Under the pieces are notes generated by a model. It worked only from the letters and a program-made list of their open reading frames with translations, was not told the origin of the DNA and did not search any database. From positions 1 to 12,076 of the forward strand of contig JACDGF010000024.1 of the NCBI GenBank assembly GCA_013815405.1: a stretch of 12,076 nt of DNA. The letters are read 5' to 3'. Positions 1-7,292 of the stretch are shown here, piece after piece. The translations under genes and the position numbers were made by a program. Position 1 is the first letter of the stretch. Each line of letters starts with the position of its first letter. This DNA is from Caulobacteraceae bacterium (GTDB lineage Bacteria; Pseudomonadota; Alphaproteobacteria; Caulobacterales; Caulobacteraceae).

Positions 1-1175
1 TCGGTGATCAGCCCGACCAGCTCGCCGATGTGGCCGGGCGGGATCGGTGAGGCCGAGAGCTCGGCGCCTTCGCGCGCCAGCCGGCCCATCAGCTCGTTGG
101 TGACCCAGTTGGCGACCAGCTTGGCATCCCGCCCGGCCGCGGCGCGTTCAAAATAGTCGGCCCGGGGCCGCTCGATGGCCAGCACCCCGGCGTCGTAGCG
201 CGACAGCCCGTATTGCGCCGCCAGCCGCGCGCGCTTGGCGTCGGGGAGCTCGGGCAGGGAGGCCTCGATGGCCGCGATCCACGCCGGGCCCAGTTCCAGG
301 GGGAGGAGGTCGGGGTCGGGAAAATAGCGGTAGTCGTGCGCCTCCTCCTTGGACCGCATGGGACGGGTCTCGCCCTTGGCCGGATCGAACAGCCGGGTCT
401 CCTGGCGGATCGTTCCGCCGTCCTCGAGGATCGCGATCTGCCGGCGCGCTTCATAACCGATGGCCTGCTGGATATACCGATACGAGTTGACGTTCTTGAT
501 CTCGCAGCGGGTCCCCAGCGGCGCGCCGGGCCGGCGGACCGAGACATTGACGTCGGCCCGCAGATTGCCCTTCTCCATGTCCCCGTCGCAGCTGCCCAGA
601 TAGCGCAGGATGGCGCGCACCTTCTTCACATAGGCCGCCGCCTCTTCCGCGGAGCGCATGTCGGGATGGGAGACGATCTCCATCAGCGCCGTGCCGGCCC
701 GGTTCAGGTCCACCAGGGTCGAGCCCGGATCGGCGTCGTGGATCGACTTGCCGGCGTCCTGCTCCAGGTGCAGCCGTTCGATACGGACGGTGAAGGCCGA
801 CCCGTCGTCCCGCTCGACCTCGATCTCGCCCTGGCCGACGATGGGGTCCTTGTACTGGCTGATCTGGTAGCCCTGGGGCAGGTCGGGATAGAAGTAGTTC
901 TTGCGGTCGAACCGCGACCACGGGTTGATCTTGGCCTCGAGCCCCAGGCCGGTGAGAACGGCCTGTTCCACGCAATGGCGGTTGATCACCGGCAGCATGC
1001 CGGGCATGGCCGCGTCCACCAGGCTGACCTGTTCGTTGGGCCCGGCGCCGAACCCCACCGCCGCGCCGGAGAAGAGCTTGGACTTGGAGGCGACCTGGGC
1101 GTGGACCTCGAGGCCCAGGACGATTTCCCACGGGCAGTCGCGGCCCTCGATCAGGCGTGGGTCGGCTTCGCTCAT
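1..1175 (-). CDS. gatB: Asp-tRNA(Asn)/Glu-tRNA(Gln) amidotransferase subunit B, 3' end cut by window edge
   Basis: GatB binds and phosphorylates the mischarged Glu-tRNA(Gln) or Asp-tRNA(Asn), so that ammonia passed from GatA can turn it into Gln- or Asn-tRNA in the cytoplasm. The frame is open from the ATG at 1175 to the left edge, giving 391 residues of a usual 480-500. The missing part is most of the C-terminal YqeY-like tRNA-binding tail. Family hallmarks read clearly: [18 protein letters not shown] near residue 20, [19 protein letters not shown] near 90, [18 protein letters not shown] near 155, and [18 protein letters not shown] near 270, followed by the helical linker containing [12 protein letters not shown]. 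No Shine-Dalgarno is visible before the ATG, so a leaderless mRNA is possible. It is not contiguous with gatCA: an opposite-strand gene lies between. Family assignment is secure. Confidence 0.97.
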   Translation of the reverse strand, partial: MSEADPRLIEGRDCPWEIVLGLEVHAQVASKSKLFSGAAVGFGAGPNEQVSLVDAAMPGMLPVINRHCVEQAVLTGLGLEAKINPWSRFDRKNYFYPDLPQGYQISQYKDPIVGQGEIEVERDDGSAFTVRIERLHLEQDAGKSIHDADPGSTLVDLNRAGTALMEIVSHPDMRSAEEAAAYVKKVRAILRYLGSCDGDMEKGNLRADVNVSVRRPGAPLGTRCEIKNVNSYRYIQQAIGYEARRQIAILEDGGTIRQETRLFDPAKGETRPMRSKEEAHDYRYFPDPDLLPLELGPAWIAAIEASLPELPDAKRARLAAQYGLSRYDAGVLAIERPRADYFERAAAGRDAKLVANWVTNELMGRLAREGAELSASPIPPGHIGELVGLIT

Positions 1176-1270
1176 GGCGGGCGTCTTACACCGCGCGCCG
1201 CGCTGGACAAACCGCGCGAAATGATCCCAAGTCCCGTGTCGGGGCGATCCATCGAGACAAAGGGATATCC

Positions 1271-1588
1271 ATGCGCAACCTGCTCGTCGGCGTCGCCGGC
1301 CTTTCCATCGCCCTGGCGGCGGCCTGCGGCGCTTCGGCCCAGGCCACGCCGCCGCCCGCGGCGAACGCCGCCCCCTCCGTCGAGACCACCACCATCGGCG
1401 ACCTTCTCGCCAACCCCACCAGCCAGGCGGTGATCGCCAAGGACATGCCCGACCTGATCACCTATCCGGGCCTCGACCAGATCAAGGGCATGACCCTGCG
1501 CGACATCTCCAAATACCCCCAGGCCAAACTCGACGACGCCAAGCTCGCCGCCGTCCAGAAGGATCTGGACGCCGCCAAGAAACCGTAG
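1271..1588 (+). CDS. Small secreted protein of unknown function (105 aa)
   Basis: The ATG at 1271 follows an AAAGGGA ribosome-binding site (1259-1265) with a 5-base gap. An in-frame upstream start at 1157 would overlap gatB and lacks such a site. Residues 1-23 form a signal peptide (MRNLL, then a hydrophobic Ala/Val/Leu run), with likely cleavage after ASA at 21-23. Cys19 makes a lipoprotein possible, but the residues before it fit a lipobox poorly. After a Pro/Ala-rich linker comes a compact acidic and lysine-rich domain with [20 protein letters not shown], then [17 protein letters not shown] and a helical end [14 protein letters not shown]. From memory, similar 'LL.NP..KAVL.K.LPG ... KGMTLR.I' modules occur in secreted proteins of Caulobacterales and sphingomonads, some attached to enzymes. 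I cannot verify that here. It is divergent from gatB (95-bp spacer). The role is unknown, but the gene is very likely real. Confidence 0.82.
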   Translation: MRNLLVGVAGLSIALAAACGASAQATPPPAANAAPSVETTTIGDLLANPTSQAVIAKDMPDLITYPGLDQIKGMTLRDISKYPQAKLDDAKLAAVQKDLDAAKKP

Positions 1589-1589
1589 A

Positions 1590-1649
1590 GGGGCTGGAGC
1601 CCCCTTCCCCGGCGGAGCCCGTCCTCGGGCGCGCGCTTCGCGCGACCCG
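1590..1649. repeat. GC-rich hairpin pair downstream of the small secreted gene
   Basis: Two inverted repeats sit between the stop at 1588 and gatA. The first is GGGGC (1590-1594) pairing with GCCCC (1599-1603) around a TGGA loop. The second is CGGG plus CGCGCG (1626-1635) pairing with CGCGCG plus CCCG (1639-1649), with loop CTT and one bulged A at 1645. Neither is followed by a T-run on either strand, so they are not classical intrinsic terminators. They may still protect or end the transcript of the small gene, or be copies of a dispersed intergenic element. Confidence 0.5.
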
Positions 1650-1697
1650 GGGGCCGGTACTTCACTCCACGCCAACGGGAAGAGAACGTCTTTTGTC

Positions 1698-1726
1698 TTT
1701 CTCCTCCCCCTCTGGGGGAGGGGGAG
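1698..1726. repeat. Pyrimidine/purine palindromic repeat (CTCCCCC-TCT-GGGGGAG core)
   Basis: The core CTCCCCC (1704-1710) and GGGGGAG (1714-1720) pair perfectly around TCT. The stem extends outwards to about 13 bp with some G-T pairs (1698 to 1726), and a further GGTGGAGGGGGCC tract follows to about 1751. Such 'ctccccctctgggggaggggg' blocks are, from general knowledge, common dispersed intergenic repeats in high-GC alphaproteobacteria. It lies about 50 bp beyond the gatA stop, but there is no T-tract after the stem in the gatA direction, so terminator function is not shown. Confidence 0.55.
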
Positions 1727-1777
1727 ATTGGTGAAGTGGTGGAGGGGGCCTCGCCGCGCGGAGACGCAACATAATCC

Positions 1778-3250
1778 CTACCACCAGCGCTCCGGTTTCC
1801 CCCGGAACCCCGCGGCGGTTTCCAGCGCGCCGGCCAAGGAAAACATCGTCCCCTCGTCCAGGGCGCGGCCGATGACCTGAAGGCCGAGCGGCAGGCCGCT
1901 TACGTCCAGGCCGCCCGGCACGCTGATCGCCGGCAGGCCGGCCAAGTTCACGGTCACGGTGAAGATGTCGTTCAGATACATGGCGATGGGATCGGCGGCC
2001 TTGTCGCCAAGCGCGAAGGCGGCGGAGGGCGCGGTGGGGGTGAGAAGGGCGTCGACCCTCTCGAACGCGGCGGTGAAATCATCGGCGATCCGGCGGCGGA
2101 CCTTCAGGGCCTTGAGGTAGTAGGCGTCGTAGTAGCCCGCCGACAGCACATAGGTCCCGATCAGAATCCGCCGCTTGACCTCCTCGCCGAAACCGGCGGC
2201 CCGGGTCAGCTCATAGGTGTCGTTCAGGCTCGGCCCGTCGACGCGCAGGCCGTAGCGCATGCCGTCGTAGCGGGCGAGGTTGGAGGAGGCCTCGGCCGGC
2301 GCGATGATGTAGTAGGCCGGCAGGGCGTACTTCGTGTGCGGCAGGGAGACCTCGACAACCTCGCAGCCGGCGTCCTTCAGCCATTCGACGCCCTGCGACC
2401 ACAGGGCGTCGATCTCCGGCGGCATGTCGGCGACGCGGTATTCCCTGGGCACGCCGACCTTAAGGCCCTTGACCGATTTTCCGACGAAGCTCGCGAAATC
2501 AAGCGCCTCCGCGGGCAAGCTGGTGGAGTCCTTGGGGTCGTGCCCGCTCATGGACGTGAGCAGGATGGCCCCGTCCGTGACCGTCTTGGCCAGGGGCCCG
2601 GCCTGGTCGAGGGAGGACGCGAAGGCGACGATGCCCCAGCGCGAGCAGCGGCCATAGGTCGGCTTGACCCCCACCGTGCCGGTGAGGGAGGCGGGCTGGC
2701 GGATGGAGCCGCCGGTGTCGGTCGCCGTCGCCCCTAGCACCAGGTCGGCGGCGACGGCGGCGGCCGACCCGCCGGACGAGCCGCCCGGGCTCAGGGCGCG
2801 ATTGGACTCCCGTGATCGCCACGGATTAACTACTGAACCGAACGCGCTGGTTTCATTGGAAGAGCCCATGGCGAACTCATCCATGTTGAGCTTGCCCAGC
2901 ATCACCGCCCCGTCCCGCCAGAGGTTGGCGGTAACGGTGGACTCGTAGGGCGGGATGAACTCGCCCAGGATGCGCGAGCCGGCGGTGGAGCGCACGCCTT
3001 TCGTACAGAACAGGTCCTTGATCCCCAGCGGCGCGCCCTCGAGCGGCCCCGCCGTTCCGCCCGCGAGCCGGGCGTCGGACGCCGCCGCCATCTCCAGCGC
3101 CTTTTCCGGCGTCTCCAGCACGAAGGCGTTGAGCGAGCGCGCCGCCTCGATGGCGGCGATGTGGGCGGCGGTAAGTTCGACCGCGGAGAACCGCCGCGCG
3201 CGCAAGCCCTCCAGGGCCTTGCTGAGCGTCAGGGCCGTCAGGTCGCTCAT
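1778..3250 (-). CDS. gatA: Asp-tRNA(Asn)/Glu-tRNA(Gln) amidotransferase subunit A
   Basis: GatA is the glutaminase subunit of GatCAB, an amidase-signature hydrolase that frees ammonia from glutamine for transamidation of mischarged tRNA. The 490-residue length is typical. The Ser-cisSer-Lys triad is complete: Lys78 in [10 protein letters not shown], the cis-Ser158 in [16 protein letters not shown], and nucleophile Ser182 in [11 protein letters not shown] (24 residues after the cis-Ser, the family spacing). The amidase-signature core continues through [20 protein letters not shown] and [12 protein letters not shown], and the C-terminal [10 protein letters not shown] and [10 protein letters not shown] are also standard. 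The start overlaps the gatC stop by 4 bp (ATGA) and is preceded by AAGGTGG (3255-3261), indicating translational coupling. No truncation or frameshift is seen. Confidence 0.98.
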   Translation of the reverse strand: MSDLTALTLSKALEGLRARRFSAVELTAAHIAAIEAARSLNAFVLETPEKALEMAAASDARLAGGTAGPLEGAPLGIKDLFCTKGVRSTAGSRILGEFIPPYESTVTANLWRDGAVMLGKLNMDEFAMGSSNETSAFGSVVNPWRSRESNRALSPGGSSGGSAAAVAADLVLGATATDTGGSIRQPASLTGTVGVKPTYGRCSRWGIVAFASSLDQAGPLAKTVTDGAILLTSMSGHDPKDSTSLPAEALDFASFVGKSVKGLKVGVPREYRVADMPPEIDALWSQGVEWLKDAGCEVVEVSLPHTKYALPAYYIIAPAEASSNLARYDGMRYGLRVDGPSLNDTYELTRAAGFGEEVKRRILIGTYVLSAGYYDAYYLKALKVRRRIADDFTAAFERVDALLTPTAPSAAFALGDKAADPIAMYLNDIFTVTVNLAGLPAISVPGGLDVSGLPLGLQVIGRALDEGTMFSLAGALETAAGFRGKPERWW

Positions 3251-3534
3251 TCCACCACCTTGGGAACGACGAAGAAGCCGCCCCGGGTCCTGGGCGCATT
3301 TGCCAACACCGCCGCCGCGGCGCCCCCTTCGCTGACCACGTCCTCTCGCATGGGCAGTCCGTGGGCCACCGCCGAGGTCATCGGTTCTACACTCTCGGTG
3401 TCGACTTCATCGAGTTGCTCGATCCATCGTAGGATCGCGCTCAGCTCTCCGGCGAGGGGCGCCAGGCGCTCTTCAGCGACGCGGATATGGGCGAGCTTGG
3501 CGACCTTGCGCACGGTCGTCGCGTCGAGGGCCAT
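3247..3534 (-). CDS. gatC: Asp-tRNA(Asn)/Glu-tRNA(Gln) amidotransferase subunit C
   Basis: GatC is the small belt-like subunit that wraps and stabilises the GatA-GatB interface. At 95 residues it is the normal size. The N-terminal helix carries the family pattern [20 protein letters not shown], followed by [20 protein letters not shown], the loop [19 protein letters not shown], and the C-terminal FFVVPKVVE that inserts between the partner subunits. The ATG at 3534 has a strong AAAGGAG site (3540-3546) 5 bases upstream, which fixes the start. It is the first gene of a gatC-gatA unit and is divergent from the secreted hydrolase across a 125-bp spacer. Confidence 0.97.
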   Translation of the reverse strand: MALDATTVRKVAKLAHIRVAEERLAPLAGELSAILRWIEQLDEVDTESVEPMTSAVAHGLPMREDVVSEGGAAAAVLANAPRTRGGFFVVPKVVE

Positions 3535-3583
3535 GAGGGCTCCTTTGGAAAGTGCGCGCTGGGACTACCCGTCCCCTCCCCTG

Positions 3584-3611
3584 TTGTCCACGCGCTCCGA
3601 AGCGTAAGATC
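3584..3611 (+). promoter_or_regulatory. Possible housekeeping-sigma promoter for the secreted hydrolase
   Basis: TTGTCC (3584-3589) is followed, about 12 bases beyond TTGTCCAC, by GTAAGATC (3604-3611). This resembles the Caulobacter sigma-73 pattern (TTGACG-type, 10-14 bases, GCTANAWC) with several mismatches. It would place the start of transcription about 40 bases before the ATG at 3660, in the gatC/hydrolase divergent spacer. It is a visual match only and not unique enough to be firm. Confidence 0.25.
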
Positions 3612-3659
3612 GTCGTCGGGCGCCCCAACCGGCTCGGGGCATATTTTCGCGAGGACTCC

Positions 3660-5657
3660 ATGGCGATGCGTGTCGCGTCTTGCATATCGGTTCTGGCGCT
3701 GGCCGTGGCGGGGCCGTTGGCGGCGCGGCCCACGCCGCCGGACGGGCCGCCGCCCACGGCGCCGCAACAGTTCGGCTCACTCACCCTGCAACCCTGCCCC
3801 AAGGCGGCGGCCTTCTGCGGTGAGATCACCCGCAAGCTCGACCCCTCTGGGCGGGTCGCCGGAACCATTCCCATCGCCTTCATCGTCTACGCCCATACCG
3901 GGCCGGGCGCGGCGGCGGGCACCATCGTGGCGCAGGAGGGCGGGCCGGGACTGCCAAGCATCGGCAGCCGTGGCGCTTACCTCGCCCTCTACGCTCCGCT
4001 GCGCGCCGACCATGACATGGTGATGGTCGACGCGCGCGGGACCGGAGATTCGGGGCTGATCGACTGCCCCAGGCTGCAGACCCAACAATACCCCACGGTG
4101 GAGGCGGTCGGCGCCTGCGGGCGCTCCCTGGGCGAAGCCTCGGTGCTCTATGGGACCGGCTTGGCAGTGGAGGACATGATCGCGGTGCTGGACGCCCTGG
4201 GCGTGGCCAAGTTCGACTACTATGGCGACAGCTACGGGACCTTTTTCGGCCAGGTTCTGGCCGCGCGCCATCCGGAGCGGCTGCGCAGCGTGGTACTGGA
4301 CGGCGCCTATCCGGTGATCGGGGAATCGCCCTGGTATCCGAACGCCGGAGAGACCGTGCGGCGGGGATTCAACGAGGCCTGCCGGCGCGCGCCGGCCTGT
4401 GCGGCCCTGCCCGGAACATCCCTCCAGCGGATCAACACCCTGGTCGCGGCCTTGCGGCGTCATCCGGTGAGCGGACAGGCGCCCGATGGGGACGGCAAGG
4501 TTCGCGAGGTCACCGCCGACCCGGCCAGTCTCGGCTTCCTGCTCTATGATGGCGCCACCGGATGGATCAACTATCGCGATCTCGACGCGGCCATCCGAGC
4601 CCTCCTGGGGTCGACCGCGGCTGGACCCCGCGTCGCCCGGGGTGGCGGCGACCCCGCGCCCCTGCTGCGCCTCGTGGCGGAGAACAATGGCCTCGAGGCG
4701 GCCGGCGCGGCCCACGCCTACAGCCGCGGCCTCTTCGCCGCCGCAAGCTGCATCGACTACCCGCAGATCTACAATATGAACACGTCACCTCGCCTGCGGG
4801 TCGGCCAACGCGACGCGGCCGTGGCGAACGAGCGGCGCGCCGACCCTGGCGTCTATGCGCCCCTCACCTTGCCTGAGTTCCAGACAGTGGCCTTGGACCT
4901 CAGCGTGCTTAACCTCTGCCTCGAATGGCCGGTCAGCCATCCTCCCTACCCGCCCGGCGTGCCGATCCCGGGCGGCGCGCGCTTCACCCGCGCCCCCACC
5001 CTGGTCATCAACGGCGAGCTGGACATGCTCACCCCCGTGGCCGACGGCGCGGTGGCGTCGGCGCAGTTCCCGAACGGGCGCCAGGTCGTGATCGCCAACA
5101 GCTTCCACGTCGACGCCCTGGGCGATCTCGACGACTGCGCGCAGAACCTGGTGCGGCGCTTCACCGCCACCCTGGACCCCGGCGACGTCTCCTGCGCCGC
5201 CAAGGTCAAGCCGGTGAGACTCGTCCCCTTCTTCCCTCTCCAAGCCGCCGACGCGGTCGCCGCCAAGCCGGAGGCGGGCAATGCGGCGGGCGCGCGCGAA
5301 CGCAGCCTGGCCTCGGCCGCCGTGCAGACGGCGGGCGACGCCATGGCCCGCTGGTACGTCAACTATTCGGGCGTCGACCTGGGCCTGCGCGGCGGGAGCT
5401 GGACCTTCCGCCAGGACGGGCCGGTGGCCCGCTTCACCCTCGATCACACCCGCTGGACCCAGGATCTGGCGGTCTCCGGCCGGCTCGCCTGGAACCAGCA
5501 CGACGGCGCGGTGACGGCCAGCCTGACCTTTGTCGCCGACGACGGGACCACCGGCGCGGTCGAGGTGGCATGGAACGACCAGGCGACCCTCGCCCAGGCG
5601 CGGCTCACCGGCGCGGTCGGCGGGCATGCGCTCGAGGCGACGATGCCGGCGCCGTGA
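3660..5657 (+). CDS. Secreted alpha/beta hydrolase, S33 tripeptidyl-aminopeptidase-like
   Basis: This is a probable exported serine peptidase or hydrolase of the prolyl/tripeptidyl aminopeptidase group, releasing short N-terminal peptides in the periplasm or outside. The start at 3660 (665 aa) follows GAGGA (3651-3655) and gives a clean signal peptide (MRVASCISVLALAVAGPLAA). A second ATG 6 bases on is equally possible. The alpha/beta-hydrolase core has EGGPG (oxyanion region; most relatives have HGGPG), VDARGTGDSG, and the nucleophile elbow YYGDSYGT with Ser191. The C-terminal TAP-like part supplies Asp455 in INGELDMLTP and His483 in ANSFHVDA, completing the triad. Residues after about 530 form an extra beta-rich tail starting near SLASAAVQTAGDAMARWY. 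Paired cysteines suit an exported protein. The real substrate is unknown. It is monocistronic by layout and convergent with the sulfotransferase. Confidence 0.9.
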   Translation: MAMRVASCISVLALAVAGPLAARPTPPDGPPPTAPQQFGSLTLQPCPKAAAFCGEITRKLDPSGRVAGTIPIAFIVYAHTGPGAAAGTIVAQEGGPGLPSIGSRGAYLALYAPLRADHDMVMVDARGTGDSGLIDCPRLQTQQYPTVEAVGACGRSLGEASVLYGTGLAVEDMIAVLDALGVAKFDYYGDSYGTFFGQVLAARHPERLRSVVLDGAYPVIGESPWYPNAGETVRRGFNEACRRAPACAALPGTSLQRINTLVAALRRHPVSGQAPDGDGKVREVTADPASLGFLLYDGATGWINYRDLDAAIRALLGSTAAGPRVARGGGDPAPLLRLVAENNGLEAAGAAHAYSRGLFAAASCIDYPQIYNMNTSPRLRVGQRDAAVANERRADPGVYAPLTLPEFQTVALDLSVLNLCLEWPVSHPPYPPGVPIPGGARFTRAPTLVINGELDMLTPVADGAVASAQFPNGRQVVIANSFHVDALGDLDDCAQNLVRRFTATLDPGDVSCAAKVKPVRLVPFFPLQAADAVAAKPEAGNAAGARERSLASAAVQTAGDAMARWYVNYSGVDLGLRGGSWTFRQDGPVARFTLDHTRWTQDLAVSGRLAWNQHDGAVTASLTFVADDGTTGAVEVAWNDQATLAQARLTGAVGGHALEATMPAP

Positions 5658-5681
5658 GCGGATCGCCATCCTTCAAGCTGT

Positions 5682-5701
5682 CCTAAGCAGGCTTGCTTGG
5701 G
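5682..5701 (+). terminator. Hairpin just downstream of the hydrolase gene
   Basis: CCTAAGCA (5682-5689) pairs with TGCTTGGG (5694-5701), 8 bp with one G-T pair, around a GGCT loop, starting 25 bases after the hydrolase stop. No T-run follows, so this could be a weak or factor-dependent termination site rather than a classical intrinsic terminator. Confidence 0.35.
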
Positions 5702-5751
5702 ACCGCCAACGGGGAGGGGGCGTGGCATGCGTCGCATCGAAGGATTTCAAC

Positions 5752-5787
5752 ACGAAGCGCACGAAGGCCACGAAGGACACCAAGGAG
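5752..5787. repeat. Four-unit 9-bp tandem repeat (ACGAAGGMC type)
   Basis: Four consecutive 9-base units read ACGAAGCGC, ACGAAGGCC, ACGAAGGAC and ACCAAGGAG, then decay into AAGAAAAGC. Read as plus-strand codons this gives the low-complexity TKRTKATKDTKEKK. Tracts of 'acgaaggacacgaagg' are, from general knowledge, widespread in intergenic DNA of unrelated bacteria and are often mis-called as protein. The block lies in the non-coding convergent spacer, directly beside the palindrome at 5795-5812. Confidence 0.7.
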
Positions 5788-5794
5788 AAGAAAA

Positions 5795-5812
5795 GCGCTT
5801 CGCGCGAAGCGC
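5795..5812 (-). terminator. Perfect 18-bp palindrome, likely terminator for the sulfotransferase
   Basis: GCGCTTC pairs with GAAGCGC around GCGC. In the minus-strand direction the stem is followed at once by TTTTCTTCTCCTT (5794 down to 5782), the arrangement of an intrinsic terminator. It lies about 43 bases past the sulfotransferase stop at 5855. In the plus direction it is followed by CAAAACC, so function there is unlikely. Its left 13 bases, GCGCTTCGCGCGA, also occur at 1633-1645. Confidence 0.6.
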
Positions 5813-5854
5813 CAAAACCGCGGCCGGGCAAGGGCTTCGGGTTCGAAGGGGGGC

Positions 5855-6640
5855 CTAGATCGCGCCGATGGACCACCCCTCGGCCTTGAACCGCGCCTCC
5901 CACCGGCTGTTGAGTTCGGTGGCTTGGCGTTCGAACGGCGGCGGTCTGAGTCGCGCCGGTATCGGCGGGCCGTGGATGTCCAGGTACTCCGTGACTCGCG
6001 CCACGACGCCGGGAAGATCGACGATCATATCCTCGTAGTCGACGCGATGGGGCTCGACGCCATGGGCCGTAAAGAACTGTTCCCACTCGGCGTTGATGAG
6101 CTGGCGCCCGCGCGCCATCGTGGCGATCTTGCGACCGTCGAAATCGTCATCGGTCAAAATGCGCCGCGGCGCCTTGCTGGACCGGTAGGAGCCGCTGCTA
6201 GAGGCGATATATTGGGAAATCGCTTGTTTGAGGCTGTCCTGGCGCTTGAGGAAGACGAATCGCCAATCGGCCAGATGGCGGGGAAGTTCGCCGGCCAGTT
6301 CCAGAGGGGCCAGGATTTGGATCCCGCCCTTGACGCCGAACACTCCGTTTGGCGCAAGTCTCCCTATCAAAGCCTGACAATAGGCCTCGAGGCTGCGCAG
6401 CCTCCATTGGCGGCAGCGCGCGGCTATCCATTTCGCATCAAACGCTTCTCGTGCCGCCGCGCCATGGTCGGCAAGGCTCTCGCAGAGCAGATGGCTCCCC
6501 GATCGGGCCGAGCAAGCCACCAGGAAGCGCGTCTTGAGCGTCCGGAACGGCGAGGCGCGAAAGCTCACGTCGACGATATCCGCGAGCTCCCGCTTGATCC
6601 GTCTTACGTGCTCCTCGTAGCAGGGCCCGTCTCGTTCCAT
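5855..6640 (-). CDS. Stf0-type PAPS-dependent sulfotransferase (carbohydrate sulfotransferase-like)
   Basis: Members of this family move a sulfuryl group from PAPS to a hydroxyl, classically trehalose in mycobacterial Stf0. The acceptor here is unknown. The 261 residues show the 5'-phosphosulfate loop ACSARSGSHLLCESL (residues 42-56; many relatives have RSGSTLLC), a candidate catalytic Glu65 in REAFDAKW, NGVFGVKGGIQ (98-108), the 3'-phosphate element FVFLKRQDSLKQAISQY (128-144), and the C-terminal WEQFF, HGVEPHRVDYEDM and VTEYLDI. It has no signal peptide or membrane segment, so it acts in the cytoplasm. The ATG at 6640 lacks a clear ribosome-binding site. GC over much of the gene is about 53-63 % per 60-base line, against about 70 % in flanking genes, which suggests recent acquisition. 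It sits alone, with no PAPS synthesis or glycosyltransferase gene nearby. Confidence 0.85.
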   Translation of the reverse strand: MERDGPCYEEHVRRIKRELADIVDVSFRASPFRTLKTRFLVACSARSGSHLLCESLADHGAAAREAFDAKWIAARCRQWRLRSLEAYCQALIGRLAPNGVFGVKGGIQILAPLELAGELPRHLADWRFVFLKRQDSLKQAISQYIASSSGSYRSSKAPRRILTDDDFDGRKIATMARGRQLINAEWEQFFTAHGVEPHRVDYEDMIVDLPGVVARVTEYLDIHGPPIPARLRPPPFERQATELNSRWEARFKAEGWSIGAI

Positions 6641-6800
6641 GGCGTCCGGTAGGATCGGCGCGGGGGGGAGTCAACAAACCGGTCCCGCCGCGATGGGGAT
6701 CGCTCCACACGGCTCAACAGACAGCCTGGAAGCTAGGATCGAGCCGTTCCGGCGATCTTGCGGAATTTGACACGGGCGCCGGGCCGGTCGACAGGCGGAT

Positions 6801-7292
6801 ATGGCGCTTTTCGACATCCTCGATCTCCCCTGCGCCCTGCCTGCCGGAGCGCCCCTGGTCGGGCTCGACCTGGGCGAAAAGACGATCGGCGTGGCGGTGT
6901 CGGACACCGCCCTCACCATCGCCTCCCCGCTCGATCTGATCCGGCGGCGCCAATTCACCAAGGACGCCGCGGCCCTCTTCGCCCTGATGGGGAGCCGTGG
7001 GGCCGGCGGGATGATCATCGGCCTGCCGCTCAACATGGACGGGAGCGAGGGTCCCCGGTGCCAGTCGGCGCGGGCCTTCGCGCGCAACCTTTCGCGGCTG
7101 AAGGACCTGCCGATCGCCTTCTGGGACGAACGGCTTTCCAGCGCGGCGGTGAACCGGGCCTTGATCGCCGAAGGAGACGTCAGCCGCGCCCGCCGCGGCG
7201 CCCTGGTGGACAAGGCGGCGGCCGCCTGGATCCTACAGGGGGCGCTGGATCGGTTGCGCGCGGGCGCCTTGGCCCCTAGAACCGGGCTTTGA
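6801..7292 (+). CDS. ruvX: RuvX/YqgF-family nuclease (putative pre-16S rRNA nuclease / Holliday junction resolvase)
   Basis: This RNase H-fold nuclease family is linked to 16S rRNA 5'-end maturation and was earlier annotated as a Holliday junction resolvase. At 163 aa it is of normal length with a slightly long N-terminus. The acidic catalytic residues are present: Asp23 in [16 protein letters not shown], Glu110 in FWDERLSS, and Asp137 in [12 protein letters not shown]. The signature [14 protein letters not shown] lies between them. The ATG at 6801 has only a weak AGGCGG element two bases before it. The last base of its TGA is the first base of the pyrB ATG (TGATG), so the two are translationally coupled. 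The gene begins 160 bp after the divergent sulfotransferase, a spacer in which I see no other feature. Confidence 0.95.
   Translation: MALFDILDLPCALPAGAPLVGLDLGEKTIGVAVSDTALTIASPLDLIRRRQFTKDAAALFALMGSRGAGGMIIGLPLNMDGSEGPRCQSARAFARNLSRLKDLPIAFWDERLSSAAVNRALIAEGDVSRARRGALVDKAAAAWILQGALDRLRAGALAPRTGL

Noticed and set aside
213..1433. 406-codon plus-strand open frame opposite gatB
   Set aside because: It is the antisense of a clear gatB sequence, has no family pattern of its own, and such long shadows are normal at ~70 % GC.
3552..3659. Longer N-terminus for the secreted hydrolase starting at 3552
   Set aside because: It would put 36 Arg/Pro-rich residues before an obvious signal peptide. GAGGA just before 3660 supports the later start.
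3777..4715. 312-codon minus-strand open frame inside the hydrolase gene
   Set aside because: It overlaps the catalytic core of a fully supported gene and reads as Gly/Arg/His-rich shadow sequence.
5752..5787. Short tandem units considered as a CRISPR-like or iteron array
   Set aside because: Units are contiguous 9-mers without spacers, and there is no replication gene or cas gene in the window.
5530..5889. Plus-strand frame encoding NTKRTKATKDTKEKK-type sequence
   Set aside because: It is a translation of the 9-bp tandem repeat plus the palindrome; no ribosome-binding site, and it overlaps both flanking genes.
6767..6772. TTGACA resembling a -35 box before ruvX
   Set aside because: It lies only 28 bases from the ATG and no acceptable -10 element follows at any usual spacing.
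7289..7291. TTG start for pyrB three bases before the ATG
   Set aside because: The ATG at 7292 overlapping the ruvX stop as TGATG is the more usual coupled start, and nothing favours TTG.
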